Numbered from the stretch's first letter, positions 1 through 8,627 are shown. The stretch is 64,000 nucleotides of DNA from Litoreibacter ascidiaceicola (GCF_900129235.1 NZ_FQUV01000003.1:62001-126000), one strand, 5' to 3'. The notes: generated by a model not told the origin, from the sequence alone. Made by a program: numbers and translations.

Positions 1-1
1 T

Positions 2-2875
2 CTGGAAAATATGCTCGACAGCTGTTTGGGGATGACCCTGATCGCGTTGCCGCAGCAAGAATTAGGCGCGGCGGTGCATCATATCCAACGGATGCAACGG
101 CGCTTTCCTGGACATGTTTTTCTAGGGGCCGTGCCGCGTTATGATGGTTCCGATCAGTTCTATTTCAATGCTTGCGCCAGTTTGTCGTTGAAAACCTCTG
201 CACCCATGGTGGCGGTGGGGGATGTGTTGATGCATCGCGGCAGCCGGAAACAACTGGCTGATGTGCTGACTTGTATGCGGGAGCATCTCACCATCGACCA
301 GATCGGCACCCGCGCCTTGCCTAATTCTGAACGCCGCTTAAAGGGGCATAACGATATGGCCCGTCTGTTCCCCAACCATCCCGCTGCCTTACGCCGAACG
401 CTGGAAATCGCTACGCGATGTGGCTTTTGCTTGAGTGAATTAAGCTACGATTATCCGGATGAAATTTCGATAGAGGAAACGCCGCTGACGAGGCTGGAAC
501 GGCTGGCACATGAAGGACTGAGGCACCGATATCCCGAAGGCGCGACGGAACGGGTCCACAAGCTGATGGAGAAGGAGTTGAAGCTGGTGGCGGAGCTGGG
601 GTTCCCTGCCTATTTTCTGACGGTCTACGACATCGTCCATTACGCACGTTCTGTTGGCATCCTGTGTCAGGGGCGTGGCTCGGCAGCGAATTCCATCCTG
701 TGCTATTTACTGGGGATCACTGACGTGTCCCCTGACCAGATATCTATGGTGTTTGAGCGGTTCGTTTCCAAGTACCGTGGTGAGCCACCGGATATCGACG
801 TGGATTTCGAACATGAGCGGCGCGAAGAAGTGATCCAGTGGATTTATGGAAAATACGGCCGCCACCGTGCGGGGCTATGCGCTACGGTGATTCATTTCCG
901 GTCTCGCGCAGCTATCCGCGAGGTGGGAAAAGTCATGGGGCTGTCTCAAGATGTGACTGCGGGCCTTTCGAGTCAGATATGGGGCATGTCAAACGGCGGG
1001 GCGGACCCAGAACGGATCAAGGAACTTGGCCTTGATCCTACCGATCGTCGTCTTGCGCAAACCATCCGGTTGATCGGGGAGATTATCGGCTTTCCCCGCC
1101 ACTTGTCCCAGCATGTGGGCGGCTTCGTTATCACAAAGGGACGGCTGGACGAGCTGTGCCCTATCGAGAACGCGGCCATGGAAGACCGCACGGTGATCGA
1201 GTGGGACAAGGACGACATCGACACACTGGGTATTCTCAAGGTTGATATATTGGGGCTGGGGATGCTCAGCTGTATCCGCAAGGCCTTTGAGCTGATGGAT
1301 GAACATGAGCACCAGAGGCTTGATATAGCCACGGTGCCACAAGAAGACATCTCAACTTACCAGATGCTGCAAAATGCCGATGCTATAGGTGTGTTTCAGG
1401 TGGAGAGCCGCGCGCAGATGAATTTCCTGCCTCGAATGAAGCCGAAAACTTTCTATGATTTGGTGATTGAGGTCGCCATTGTCCGCCCCGGCCCGATTCA
1501 GGGGGGCATGGTGCAGCCTTATATTCGGCGGCGACAAGGTCTTGAGAAAGCGGAGCCGTTTGGGCCGGCCTTGGAGGAGGTGACGAAGCGGACGCTTGGC
1601 GTGCCGTTGTTTCAGGAGCAAGCGATGCAAATCGCAGTGGTCGGTGCAGGGTTCACGGCGGAGGAGGCTGACCAGTTGCGCCGCTCTATCGCATCGTTCC
1701 GGCGTATGGGGACAATCAGCAAGTTTAAGGAAAAGTTCATCAACGGAATGCTGAAGAACGGCTATAGCCCCGAGGTGGCCGAGCGGTGTTTTGGTCAAGT
1801 CGAGGGTTTTGCCGATTATGGCTTCCCCGAAAGCCATGCCGCCGCCTTCGCCATGCTGGCCTATGTGTCGGCTTGGCTCAAATGCCACCATCCGGCGGTT
1901 TTCGCCTGCGCCTTGCTCAATTCGCAACCTATGGGGTTTTATGCCCCTGCGCAGATCGTGCGTGACGTTCGGGAGCATCAAGTGGAAGTGCGTCCGATTT
2001 GTGTGAATGCCAGCGGTTGGGACAACAGTCTGGAACGCAGGGCAGACGGGGCGCTGGCGTTGCGGTTGGGGTTCCGCCAGATCAAAGGTTTCAAGGAAGA
2101 AGACGCGGGCTGGATCGTGTCTGCGCGGGGCAATGGTTACCGCGACCCAGAGGCCGTTTGGCTGCGTGCCGGTGTGGTGCCTTCGGTGCTGGAGCGGTTG
2201 GCCGAGGCGGATGCGTTCTCTGACATGGGTCTGACGCGGCGCGATGCGCTTTGGCTGGTGAAGGCGATCCGCAGTCAGACCCCGCTTCCGCTGTTCAATG
2301 ATCCGATTGACGGAGAGAGCGTCAACGAGCCGAAGGTGGAACTTCCGGCGATGCATCTGGGCGAAGAAGTGGTGGAGGACTACGTCGCCATGCGGCTGAC
2401 CTTGAAGGCCCATCCGATGGAGCTTTTACGCCCTTCGATGTCCGGTTTGACGCCGCATGATCAGTTGATCACGGCACCGCTACAGCGCACCAGTGTTTGC
2501 GGTCTTGTCATTACCCGTCAACGCCCCGGCACCGCTTCGGGTGTAATCTTCCTGACGTTGGAGGATGAAAGCGGTGTTTCCAATGTTGTTGTCTGGCGTA
2601 AAGTTTATGATCGGTTTCGCCGCATTGTAATGGGAGGGCGGCTTTTGCGTGTGACAGGGTATTTGCAGCGCGAAGGCATTGTCGTGCATTTGATTGCGCA
2701 AGAGATTGAAGACATGTCTTACCGCCTCACCGATCTGGGTCACCCGTTGGAGGCCGCCGTCGGCGTCACGCAACCGCAGGCTGACGATGCCCCACGTCGC
2801 CCGAAGCAACAACCTCGCGCTATGCACCCTCGGGATCAGGCCAAAAGGCTGTTCCCGAGCAGAGATTTTCACTGA
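2..2875 (+). CDS. dnaE2: Error-prone DNA polymerase DnaE2, 5'-truncated by window edge
   Basis: C-family DNA polymerase III alpha-type subunit of the DnaE2/ImuC branch, which performs mutagenic translesion synthesis after DNA damage, classically with ImuA and ImuB. The frame is open from base 2, so the true start lies upstream. DnaE2 proteins are usually about 1,080-1,150 residues and about 957 are present, so most of the N-terminal PHP domain is missing. The palm carries GRGSAANS and PDIDVDFEHERR, which holds the catalytic Asp residues, at about residues 225-265. The helix-hairpin-helix and OB-fold (ITRQRPGTASGVIFLTLEDE) follow near the C-terminus. imuA-imuB would be expected just upstream, outside this window. 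Replicative DnaE1 is unlikely given the short C-terminus. Confidence 0.93.
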   Translation: MENMLDSCLGMTLIALPQQELGAAVHHIQRMQRRFPGHVFLGAVPRYDGSDQFYFNACASLSLKTSAPMVAVGDVLMHRGSRKQLADVLTCMREHLTIDQIGTRALPNSERRLKGHNDMARLFPNHPAALRRTLEIATRCGFCLSELSYDYPDEISIEETPLTRLERLAHEGLRHRYPEGATERVHKLMEKELKLVAELGFPAYFLTVYDIVHYARSVGILCQGRGSAANSILCYLLGITDVSPDQISMVFERFVSKYRGEPPDIDVDFEHERREEVIQWIYGKYGRHRAGLCATVIHFRSRAAIREVGKVMGLSQDVTAGLSSQIWGMSNGGADPERIKELGLDPTDRRLAQTIRLIGEIIGFPRHLSQHVGGFVITKGRLDELCPIENAAMEDRTVIEWDKDDIDTLGILKVDILGLGMLSCIRKAFELMDEHEHQRLDIATVPQEDISTYQMLQNADAIGVFQVESRAQMNFLPRMKPKTFYDLVIEVAIVRPGPIQGGMVQPYIRRRQGLEKAEPFGPALEEVTKRTLGVPLFQEQAMQIAVVGAGFTAEEADQLRRSIASFRRMGTISKFKEKFINGMLKNGYSPEVAERCFGQVEGFADYGFPESHAAAFAMLAYVSAWLKCHHPAVFACALLNSQPMGFYAPAQIVRDVREHQVEVRPICVNASGWDNSLERRADGALALRLGFRQIKGFKEEDAGWIVSARGNGYRDPEAVWLRAGVVPSVLERLAEADAFSDMGLTRRDALWLVKAIRSQTPLPLFNDPIDGESVNEPKVELPAMHLGEEVVEDYVAMRLTLKAHPMELLRPSMSGLTPHDQLITAPLQRTSVCGLVITRQRPGTASGVIFLTLEDESGVSNVVVWRKVYDRFRRIVMGGRLLRVTGYLQREGIVVHLIAQEIEDMSYRLTDLGHPLEAAVGVTQPQADDAPRRPKQQPRAMHPRDQAKRLFPSRDFH

Positions 2876-2888
2876 TCGGCTTGCCGTC

Positions 2889-4049
2889 CTAAATGTTCTC
2901 GAAGATTTCAACCGCCAAGATTGTCGGTAAGTGCCGAACGACCTCTTGCCAGCTTTCGCCTTCGTCGAGGCTGGCAAATACGGACCCGCTATTCGTGCCG
3001 AAATACAGGCCTGCAGGGTCTTGTGTATCGCCTGCCATGGCTTGACGCAGAACTGTGAAAAAGCAGCTTTCTTGAGGAAGCCCGTTTCGCATGGCTTGCC
3101 AGCTGTCCCCACCGTCTTTTGACCGCCAAACGGCAGCCGCAGCATCCGGCGGGAAGCGCCCCGCACTGTCGCCGTTGAGAGGCAGGGTCCAAATCATGTT
3201 CGGATCGCGAGGGTGTATGCGGATTGGAAACCCGAAGGTCGAGGGTAGCCCTGTGGTGATATCATCCCAGCTGCGCCCACCGTCACCAGACCGCCAAACG
3301 CCATGGTGATTTTGCTGGTACAGCAGATCACCTTTCCCCGGTGCTCGCATCATATTATGAACGCAGTGGCCTGTTTCGCCATCACGCGGCGCGGCAGGGT
3401 GATCAACATGAACACACGCCTCCACATTGGACAGGCGGTTGCGCCTTTCCCAAGTCTTACCGCCATCTTCGGTTGCGAAAACGCCAGCGGCTGAAATTCC
3501 GACCCAAAGCTTCTGTGGGTTCTGCGGGTCAGACACGATCGTATGGAGCACCAACCCTGCGGCACCAGGATTCCAGCTTTCCGCGGACTCGTGGTCTGTT
3601 AGCCCCTGAATTGCGGCCCAAGTTTTTCCATCATCCTCGCTCACGAGAAGGTTGGCGGGTTTCGTCCCCGCATAAAGTTTTCCGTGTGCATAGCCCAAAG
3701 ACCAAATCTGAGAGAACTGTTCAGCGAAGGGCAGCGGCGTGTCCGTCCAGCCGATCATTTCCGCGAACTCGGGGTCGTTTGCAGCCCATTCGTCCATCGT
3801 GCCTTTGGTCAATCTGGTGACGTCCCAACTTTCGCCTTCGTCAGTCGAGCACCAGATGCCCGCGCCCGACCACTCACCGCCGCCACCCGCCCAGAGAATC
3901 CCACGTTCGGGGTGGCTGGCTAGGTGGTTAATCGGCCAGCCGTCGCAAAAGGGTCCTTTGACCTTCCAGCCAGATCTATCGGCGCCACCTAACGCCAGGA
4001 AGGCCCCCTTTGTCGTGCCGATAAGGATGGTGACGCCATCAAGTTTCAT
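2889..4049 (-). CDS. BNR/Asp-box repeat (sialidase-fold) protein
   Basis: Beta-propeller protein of 386 residues built from BNR/Asp-box repeats. At least six S/T-x-D-x-G-x-[ST]-W motifs are visible (STDEGESW, SEDDGKTW, TEDGGKTW, SGDGGRSW, SKDGGDSW, SLDEGESW). There is no signal peptide, so it is probably cytoplasmic. Relatives are annotated WD40/YVTN/BNR-like or exo-alpha-sialidase, but nothing here shows a sialidase active site, so the substrate is unknown. The ATG follows an AAGGGGG ribosome-binding site. It is tail-to-tail with dnaE2 (13 bp gap) and lies 180 bp downstream of the broken YeeE gene on the same strand. I see no obvious signal in that 180 bp gap. Confidence 0.8.
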   Translation of the reverse strand: MKLDGVTILIGTTKGAFLALGGADRSGWKVKGPFCDGWPINHLASHPERGILWAGGGGEWSGAGIWCSTDEGESWDVTRLTKGTMDEWAANDPEFAEMIGWTDTPLPFAEQFSQIWSLGYAHGKLYAGTKPANLLVSEDDGKTWAAIQGLTDHESAESWNPGAAGLVLHTIVSDPQNPQKLWVGISAAGVFATEDGGKTWERRNRLSNVEACVHVDHPAAPRDGETGHCVHNMMRAPGKGDLLYQQNHHGVWRSGDGGRSWDDITTGLPSTFGFPIRIHPRDPNMIWTLPLNGDSAGRFPPDAAAAVWRSKDGGDSWQAMRNGLPQESCFFTVLRQAMAGDTQDPAGLYFGTNSGSVFASLDEGESWQEVVRHLPTILAVEIFENI

Positions 4050-4229
4050 GGTTTTTGCCCCCTTGCATCACCCAAAATACCATAAACGTGGCGATCTATA
4101 TAGCGGTCTGGAGAATTCGACGAAACAAACTTGGCGGTGATTTGGTCCGAAAGATATAGTTTCAATCGACGATGTTTTGCACATACCTGAAACGTGACCG
4201 CGCGGTGCATGACTGTACCCAAGGATAGA

Positions 4230-5290
4230 TTAGGAAGACCAAGCGAAACCGGTAATGAGCTGTCGCAACCCAAGGGCTGCCCCAGCGAAGATTGCGGTAA
4301 ACGTGATCGGTGCGCTAAAGGCCAAAACCGAAAACGCCGAGATTCCCTGACCGATGGTGCACCCGACTGCCAAGACAGCGCCGAACCCCATGCACATTGC
4401 TCCGAGAAACTGACGCTTGAGTTCGCGCGGATCATCGCAGGCTTCCCACCTGAAATGCCCCTTGATCAAGCTTCCGCAGAATGCCCCTGTCAAAACGCCA
4501 AACACCGATCCGACGGAAAAAGAGAGACCGCCCCCGCTTGACGTCATTAGGAAGATTAGAGTTTCGCCGAGCGGTGCGGTGCGGTGAAGGTATGGCTGAT
4601 TACGGGTGCTGTGCTGAAACCTGTTGAGGCGACCCATTGTGTTCCAGCCCAGCCGCTTGCGATAGCGAGTCCGGCAAGACAGGCCCATGCGATGGATTTG
4701 GTATCTTTGAGAAAGCTGCGAGAACTCAGTGCAACCAGTCCAATTCCCGAAGTCAGTATCAGGCCAACAAACGCCGTGGACAGGCCGCTTAAGGACGATA
4801 TCAGCCCAGCGTATCCGTGGCTTTCGACTGGAATCGTTGTGCTGTCAATGAACGCAACACGGGCTGCTGCAAACGGGCCTGATAGCATCGCGTAAGCAGA
4901 AATTCCCATCACCAGAACAATCACAAAGGATCGCAGGTCGCCGCCACCAAAACGAGCGAGCGCGCCAAAGCCACAGTTGCCGGCAAGCGACATTCCGTAA
5001 CCAAAAAGAAGCCCACCGACAACGCTGGCTGCAGGAGACCAAGGTGAAATTTGATAGACTGTCTGGGCAAGATCGAGATGTCCCAAGGCCACCAAAGAGA
5101 AGCTCCCTAAGCCTGCTACTGCAACAGCGAGAATCCACATGCGAAGTCTGATCGAACTGCCTTGATAGAGAAAGTCTTCAATTGCGCCCAATGTGCAGAA
5201 GCGTCCCAATCGTGCGGCGAGGCCCAACACCATACCCCCAGCGAACCCAAAAAAGGTTAACAGCCACGCATCTGAGATGTTGTCTAGCAA
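4230..5290 (-). pseudogene. YeeE/YedE-family (TsuA-like) sulfur transporter, frameshifted
   Basis: Membrane protein of the YeeE/YedE family, whose characterised member TsuA imports thiosulfate. Two overlapping frames together make one family member. The N-terminal frame (TTG start at 5290 behind GGGAGG) carries GRFCTLGAIE and LAGNCGFGALARFGGG. The C-terminal frame carries VGCTIGQGISAFSVLAFSAP. They meet at three tandem copies of GCGGT (4571-4585). Removing one copy restores ...HTFTAP-LGETLIF... and gives 352 codons including stop, a normal length. The three conserved Cys-containing motifs are intact. It may be a real inactivation, a phase-variable state or a sequencing error. It lies 44 bp downstream of soxR on the same strand. 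Confidence 0.85.
4571..4585. repeat. Three tandem copies of GCGGT at a frameshift site
   Basis: The pentamer GCGGT occurs three times in a row inside the YeeE/YedE gene. Two copies would keep the reading frame; three shift it. A non-triplet tandem repeat in a coding region is a classic slippage site. Confidence 0.9.
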
Positions 5291-5334
5291 TTGTCCTCCC
5301 CAATGCTCTCACCTAAGAGCCTCGAACACGGGTC

Positions 5335-5691
5335 TTACTTTTTCTGACAGAAAAGGTCGTAGACCACGTCGAGTATCTGAACGGCACGGCGATCTGTCAA
5401 ACTGTAATAGATCGCCTTGCCATCGCGCCGCGGGGATACCAAACCTTCGCTGCGCAGGCGTGAGAGCTGCTGAGATACAGCTGCTTGACGGGCGGATAGT
5501 AATTCTTCCAGCTCGGTCACCGATTTTTCACCAGTGGCGAGATGACACAAAATCATCAGCCGACCTTCGTGACTAATCGCTTTGAGGAAATTTGAGGCCG
5601 TGCAGGCGCTATCCATCATTCTCTCAATGTCTTCGTCGGACATATTCTTGGTTATGACAGGCAGGCTCATGGAACTATCGCTATTCAGCAT
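5335..5691 (-). CDS. soxR: SoxR, ArsR-family (SqrR/BigR-like) persulfide-responsive repressor
   Basis: ArsR/SmtB winged-helix regulator of 118 residues that represses sox genes in thiosulfate oxidisers and releases DNA when its cysteines react with sulfane sulfur. The helix-turn-helix is around ARQAAVSQQLSRLRSEGL (about residues 68-85) and the wing RRDGKAIYYSL follows. Cysteines are C30, C49 (MILCHLA) and C115 (LFCQKK). C49 and C115 are 66 residues apart, the same spacing as the sensing pair C41/C107 of SqrR. It lies between soxS (upstream, 91 bp) and the YeeE gene on the minus strand. Its likely operators are the ATTC-N8-GAAT sites annotated at 6182, 7586, 7638 and 20708. No metal-binding motif typical of ArsR/SmtB sensors is apparent. 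Confidence 0.9.
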   Translation of the reverse strand: MLNSDSSMSLPVITKNMSDEDIERMMDSACTASNFLKAISHEGRLMILCHLATGEKSVTELEELLSARQAAVSQQLSRLRSEGLVSPRRDGKAIYYSLTDRRAVQILDVVYDLFCQKK

Positions 5692-5782
5692 TTTGGAGAT
5701 CCTTTACATGCTGAAAGCTGCATGTGGCAATCCACAGGTCCCAAGAAAATGGGCGCTGCGCTATATCGGTCACCTAGACGGG

Positions 5783-6154
5783 TCACTGATTTGCCTGTGT
5801 TGCATCTGGATGTGCATCAAGCATTTTGCCAAGCAGGAACCAGAAAAATTGATCGCCGGCATAACCCTCTAGTCGCGCCAGCTCCTTGCCACCTTCGACC
5901 AGCACAAAGGTTGGAGTGAAAACGGGTTTCGAGGTGAATACGATATCATCTGGAAGATCACGAAGATCGACACGTCTCAACGGAGCGCGCTGACCTTCAG
6001 TTGTATTTGGGTAAGCTGGAGCAATCTCTTTGTTCCACTGGGCGCACCAATGGCATCCGTCTTGCTCGACCATGACGAGTTGAGCGGCGTTTGCGGAGAT
6101 GGCGAATACTCCTGAGAGCAATGCGCTGAGAAAGTAGAAACGGACAGCGGTCAT
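5783..6154 (-). CDS. soxS: SoxS, periplasmic thioredoxin-like protein
   Basis: Small periplasmic thioredoxin-fold protein that in Paracoccus keeps the Sox system active by reducing SoxY. An N-terminal signal peptide (MTAVRFYFLSALLSGVFAISANAA) is followed by the redox motif CHWC and the cis-Pro region FTPTFVLVEGG. I chose the ATG at 6154, which begins the signal peptide; a longer frame to 6214 adds residues with no export character. It is divergent from soxV, and the 77 bp between them hold a SoxR-type operator. The length (123 residues) suits the family. Confidence 0.88.
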   Translation of the reverse strand: MTAVRFYFLSALLSGVFAISANAAQLVMVEQDGCHWCAQWNKEIAPAYPNTTEGQRAPLRRVDLRDLPDDIVFTSKPVFTPTFVLVEGGKELARLEGYAGDQFFWFLLGKMLDAHPDATQANQ

Positions 6155-6181
6155 AGCGGTTCCAGTTGACCAATTGCTAAA

Positions 6182-6201
6182 ACATACAATAACTTGAATG
6201 T
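6182..6201. promoter_or_regulatory. Predicted SoxR operator between soxS and soxV
   Basis: ACATAC-N8-GAATGT, an inverted repeat with one mismatch to ACATTC-N8-GAATGT. It shares GAATGTGT and an ATACAA...TT core with the site at 7638. It sits in the divergent soxS/soxV promoter region, so one site could control both arms. Confidence 0.72.
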
Positions 6202-6231
6202 GTAATGCATGCAACTGTTGGGACTCCCACC

Positions 6232-6969
6232 ATGTTTGACGTCACTATTCTTGGAGCTTTGGCGGGGGGGCTGATTGTCTTTTTCTCGCCTTGCGTTTTG
6301 CCGATCGTCCCATTCTACTTGAGCTACATGGCGGGTGCGTCGATGTCGGAAATCAGCGCCGAGGGTGAAATGGCCCCAGGTGTCCGTCGGCGCGCATTCC
6401 TTGCATCTGTGATGTTTTCTTTAGGGATCATCACTGTGTTTGTCCTTTTGGGCGCAGCCGCATATGGGTTGAGTCAAACCTTCAGAGGAATGCAGACGGA
6501 GTTTCGCCTGTTCGCTGCTACTGTCGTGCTAATCATGGGGCTGCATTTTCTCGGGGTGTTGCGGATTGGCTTTCTGAACCGCGTTTTCCAGATGGATGCA
6601 GGCGACACGAAAAACATGTCGGTTCTTGGTGCGTATGTCGTCGGATTTGCATTCGCCGCTGGCTGGACCCCGTGCGTTGGTGGTGTTTTGACTGCTGTCG
6701 TGTTCACCGCAAGCACCGAGTCGACTGCATTTGAAGGGTTGCTACTATTACTGGTGTTCGGTTTTGCGATGACGGCACCATTTATGGTCGCCTCTCTCTT
6801 TATCGGGCCATTCTTGCGGTTCGCGTCACGCTTCCGCAAACACCTTCCGAAGGTGGAAAAGGCGATGGGGCTACTCATGATCCTGTTCGCAGCGCTTATT
6901 GCCACCGACAGCGTTAACCGTATCGCAGAATGGATGTTAAATACCTTCCCTGTGTTTCAGGGAATTTAA
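6232..6969 (+). CDS. soxV: SoxV, CcdA/DsbD-like membrane thiol transporter
   Basis: Polytopic inner-membrane protein of 245 residues that passes electrons from cytoplasmic thioredoxin to periplasmic SoxW/SoxS. The two CcdA Cys motifs are present: FSPCVLPIVPF near the N-terminus and GWTPCVGGVL in the middle. About six membrane segments are visible. The start is taken at 6232 (MFDVTILGALAGG) because the first helix begins there; an in-frame ATG at 6205 adds an unlikely hydrophilic leader. It is the first gene of the plus-strand sox operon, with soxW following after 15 bp. Confidence 0.92.
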   Translation: MFDVTILGALAGGLIVFFSPCVLPIVPFYLSYMAGASMSEISAEGEMAPGVRRRAFLASVMFSLGIITVFVLLGAAAYGLSQTFRGMQTEFRLFAATVVLIMGLHFLGVLRIGFLNRVFQMDAGDTKNMSVLGAYVVGFAFAAGWTPCVGGVLTAVVFTASTESTAFEGLLLLLVFGFAMTAPFMVASLFIGPFLRFASRFRKHLPKVEKAMGLLMILFAALIATDSVNRIAEWMLNTFPVFQGI

Positions 6970-6984
6970 GGAGGAGACAAGCAG

Positions 6985-7563
6985 ATGAGACGTATTTGGA
7001 TGGCCGTGACGGCGGTCTTTTTCGCACTACCGTCAGCTGCAGCAGAGCTTGGTGACGATGGTCTGCATAAAACCGATTGGATGCGCGATACGTTCAAAGA
7101 TTTGCGCGAAGACCTTGGCGAGGCCAACGCTGAAGGAAAGCGGTTGGCATTGTTTATGGAGCAAAGGGGCTGCATCTATTGCACCAAGATGCACAAGGAA
7201 GTCTATCCGCGAGAAGATGTGTCCAGCTATATCCGCGAGAACTTCTTCGTTGTTCAGCTAAATCTGCATGGCGACACGGAAGTTACAGATTTTGACGGTG
7301 AGGTCCTCACGGAAAAAGCAGCGGCTCGAAAATGGGGTCTTCTGTTCACCCCATCGATTCTGTTCATGCCCGAGGAGGTCGACGAAGACCAATCGGCCCA
7401 ATCTGCAGCGGTGGCGGTGATGCCGGGAGCTTTCGGCGCAGGCACGACTCTGGATATGTTTACTTGGGTCAACGAAAAGCTGTATTCCCTTGATTCTGAA
7501 GAGGATTTTCAGCGCTATCATGCGCGCCGAATTCAAGAAAGGCAGAACGGATCTACGGACTAA
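6985..7563 (+). CDS. soxW: SoxW, periplasmic thioredoxin
   Basis: Exported thioredoxin-fold protein of 192 residues and partner of SoxV in Sox activation. The signal peptide is MRRIWMAVTAVFFALPSAAA. The redox motif is CIYC (EQRGCIYCTKMHKEVY) and the cis-Pro loop is LLFTPSILFM. A strong AAGGAGGAG site precedes the ATG. An acidic insertion (EEVDEDQSAQS) follows the cis-Pro loop. The 107 bp between it and soxX hold two predicted SoxR operators, so soxX probably has its own promoter. Confidence 0.9.
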   Translation: MRRIWMAVTAVFFALPSAAAELGDDGLHKTDWMRDTFKDLREDLGEANAEGKRLALFMEQRGCIYCTKMHKEVYPREDVSSYIRENFFVVQLNLHGDTEVTDFDGEVLTEKAAARKWGLLFTPSILFMPEEVDEDQSAQSAAVAVMPGAFGAGTTLDMFTWVNEKLYSLDSEEDFQRYHARRIQERQNGSTD

Positions 7564-7585
7564 GACATCCTTTGGCAAAGGTTGT

Positions 7586-7601
7586 ATTCACAAATTCGAA
7601 T
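7586..7601. promoter_or_regulatory. Predicted SoxR operator 1 upstream of soxX
   Basis: Perfect ATTC-N8-GAAT inverted repeat (ATTCACAAATTCGAAT). It lies 52 bp (about five helical turns) centre-to-centre from the second site at 7638-7653, so both face the same side of the helix. Confidence 0.78.
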
Positions 7602-7637
7602 TTACCCTTGCTCGTTCACGAAGGCGTGTCCTATGGT

Positions 7638-7653
7638 ATACAAAAAATTGAAT
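7638..7653. promoter_or_regulatory. Predicted SoxR operator 2 upstream of soxX
   Basis: ATAC-N8-GAAT followed by GTGT, nearly the same as the soxS/soxV site. It ends 17 bp before the soxX start codon and overlaps the leader just upstream of the GGGAGGA ribosome-binding site. Confidence 0.72.
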
Positions 7654-7670
7654 GTGTTACGGGAGGACGC

Positions 7671-8144
7671 ATGAGAATTTCCATACTTACAACGATAGCA
7701 GCCGCTGTCTCAGCCACCGCTTTGGGCGCGGCTGAAATTGCACCTACTGCTGTTAGCTTCGAAGACGGCGCGGTCTCGCAATCGCTGACAGGCGTTGCTG
7801 GTGATCCGGCAAACGGCAGCGAGATTGTCGGGGACAAAGGGCAAGGTAACTGCGTGGCCTGTCATCAGGTTTCAGATCTTGCGGACGTACCTTTCCAAGG
7901 TGAAATCGGCCCTGCACTTGATGGTGCTGGCGATCGTTGGTCCGAAGCTGAGCTTCGCGGCATCGTCGCGAACGCAAAAATCATGTTCGAAGACTCGATG
8001 ATGCCTTCGTTCTACAAGACCGAGGGCTTTATCCGCCCAGGTAACGCCTACACAGGTAAGGCGGCCGACGACACATTCGGCCCGCTTCTTTCTGCTCAGC
8101 AAATCGAAGACGTGGTGGCCTACCTGTCCACTCTCAAAGAATGA
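7671..8144 (+). CDS. soxX: SoxX, monoheme cytochrome c subunit of SoxAX
   Basis: Periplasmic c-type cytochrome of 157 residues that pairs with SoxA to conjugate thiosulfate to SoxY. The signal peptide is MRISILTTIAAAVSATALGAAE. The heme motif is CVACH (residues 61-65), and the Met ligand is expected at M110 or M111 (SMMPSFY). The ATG at 7671 follows GGGAGGA at 7 bp; a longer in-frame start at 7572 would place operator DNA inside the gene and destroy the signal peptide. It is the first structural gene of soxXYZABCDEF. Confidence 0.95.
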   Translation: MRISILTTIAAAVSATALGAAEIAPTAVSFEDGAVSQSLTGVAGDPANGSEIVGDKGQGNCVACHQVSDLADVPFQGEIGPALDGAGDRWSEAELRGIVANAKIMFEDSMMPSFYKTEGFIRPGNAYTGKAADDTFGPLLSAQQIEDVVAYLSTLKE

Positions 8145-8184
8145 TCAATCCTTTTCAAAAGGATAAAGCTCAGGAGCTTAATCA

Positions 8185-8604
8185 ATGAAACTGACAAGAC
8201 GAAACGCCATGGTCATGGGCGCAGGTGCCTTCGTGGCACTGGGCCTGCCGCTACGCGCATCCGCTTCTTTGGCGGATGACGCTATCGCCGCCTTCACAGG
8301 TGGTGCTGAAATGGCAGATTCAGGTATCACCCTGACCGCACCGGAAATCGCTGAGAACGGGAATACTGTTCCGGTCGAGGTGTCCGCGCCGGGCGCTGCC
8401 GAGATTTTGGTTCTGGCCACTGGCAACCCAACCCCAGCAGTCGCGACCTTTAAATTTGGTACGCTGGCTGCATCGCAAACCGCGTCTACTCGCATTCGAC
8501 TCGCGGGTACTCAGGACGTAGTTGCTATCGCTAAAATGCCCGACGGTTCGTTTGCGAAAGCGTCGAGCACGGTCAAAGTCACAATCGGCGGCTGCGGCGG
8601 CTAA
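8185..8604 (+). CDS. soxY: SoxY, sulfur-carrier subunit
   Basis: Carrier protein of 139 residues that binds sulfur intermediates on its swinging C-terminal arm. The arm GGCGG with C137 is intact at the C-terminus. A twin-arginine signal (MKLTRRNAMVMGAGAF) directs folded export, probably as a complex with SoxZ. An AGGAG site precedes the ATG. The Ig-like beta-sandwich domain spans most of the mature protein. Confidence 0.96.
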   Translation: MKLTRRNAMVMGAGAFVALGLPLRASASLADDAIAAFTGGAEMADSGITLTAPEIAENGNTVPVEVSAPGAAEILVLATGNPTPAVATFKFGTLAASQTASTRIRLAGTQDVVAIAKMPDGSFAKASSTVKVTIGGCGG

Positions 8605-8627
8605 GGTATCTCAAGGAGAATTTTAAA

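Noticed and set aside
1352-2413. 353-codon open frame on the minus strand inside dnaE2
   Set aside because: It is antisense to conserved DnaE2 motifs and has His/Arg-rich, domain-free composition typical of a shadow frame.
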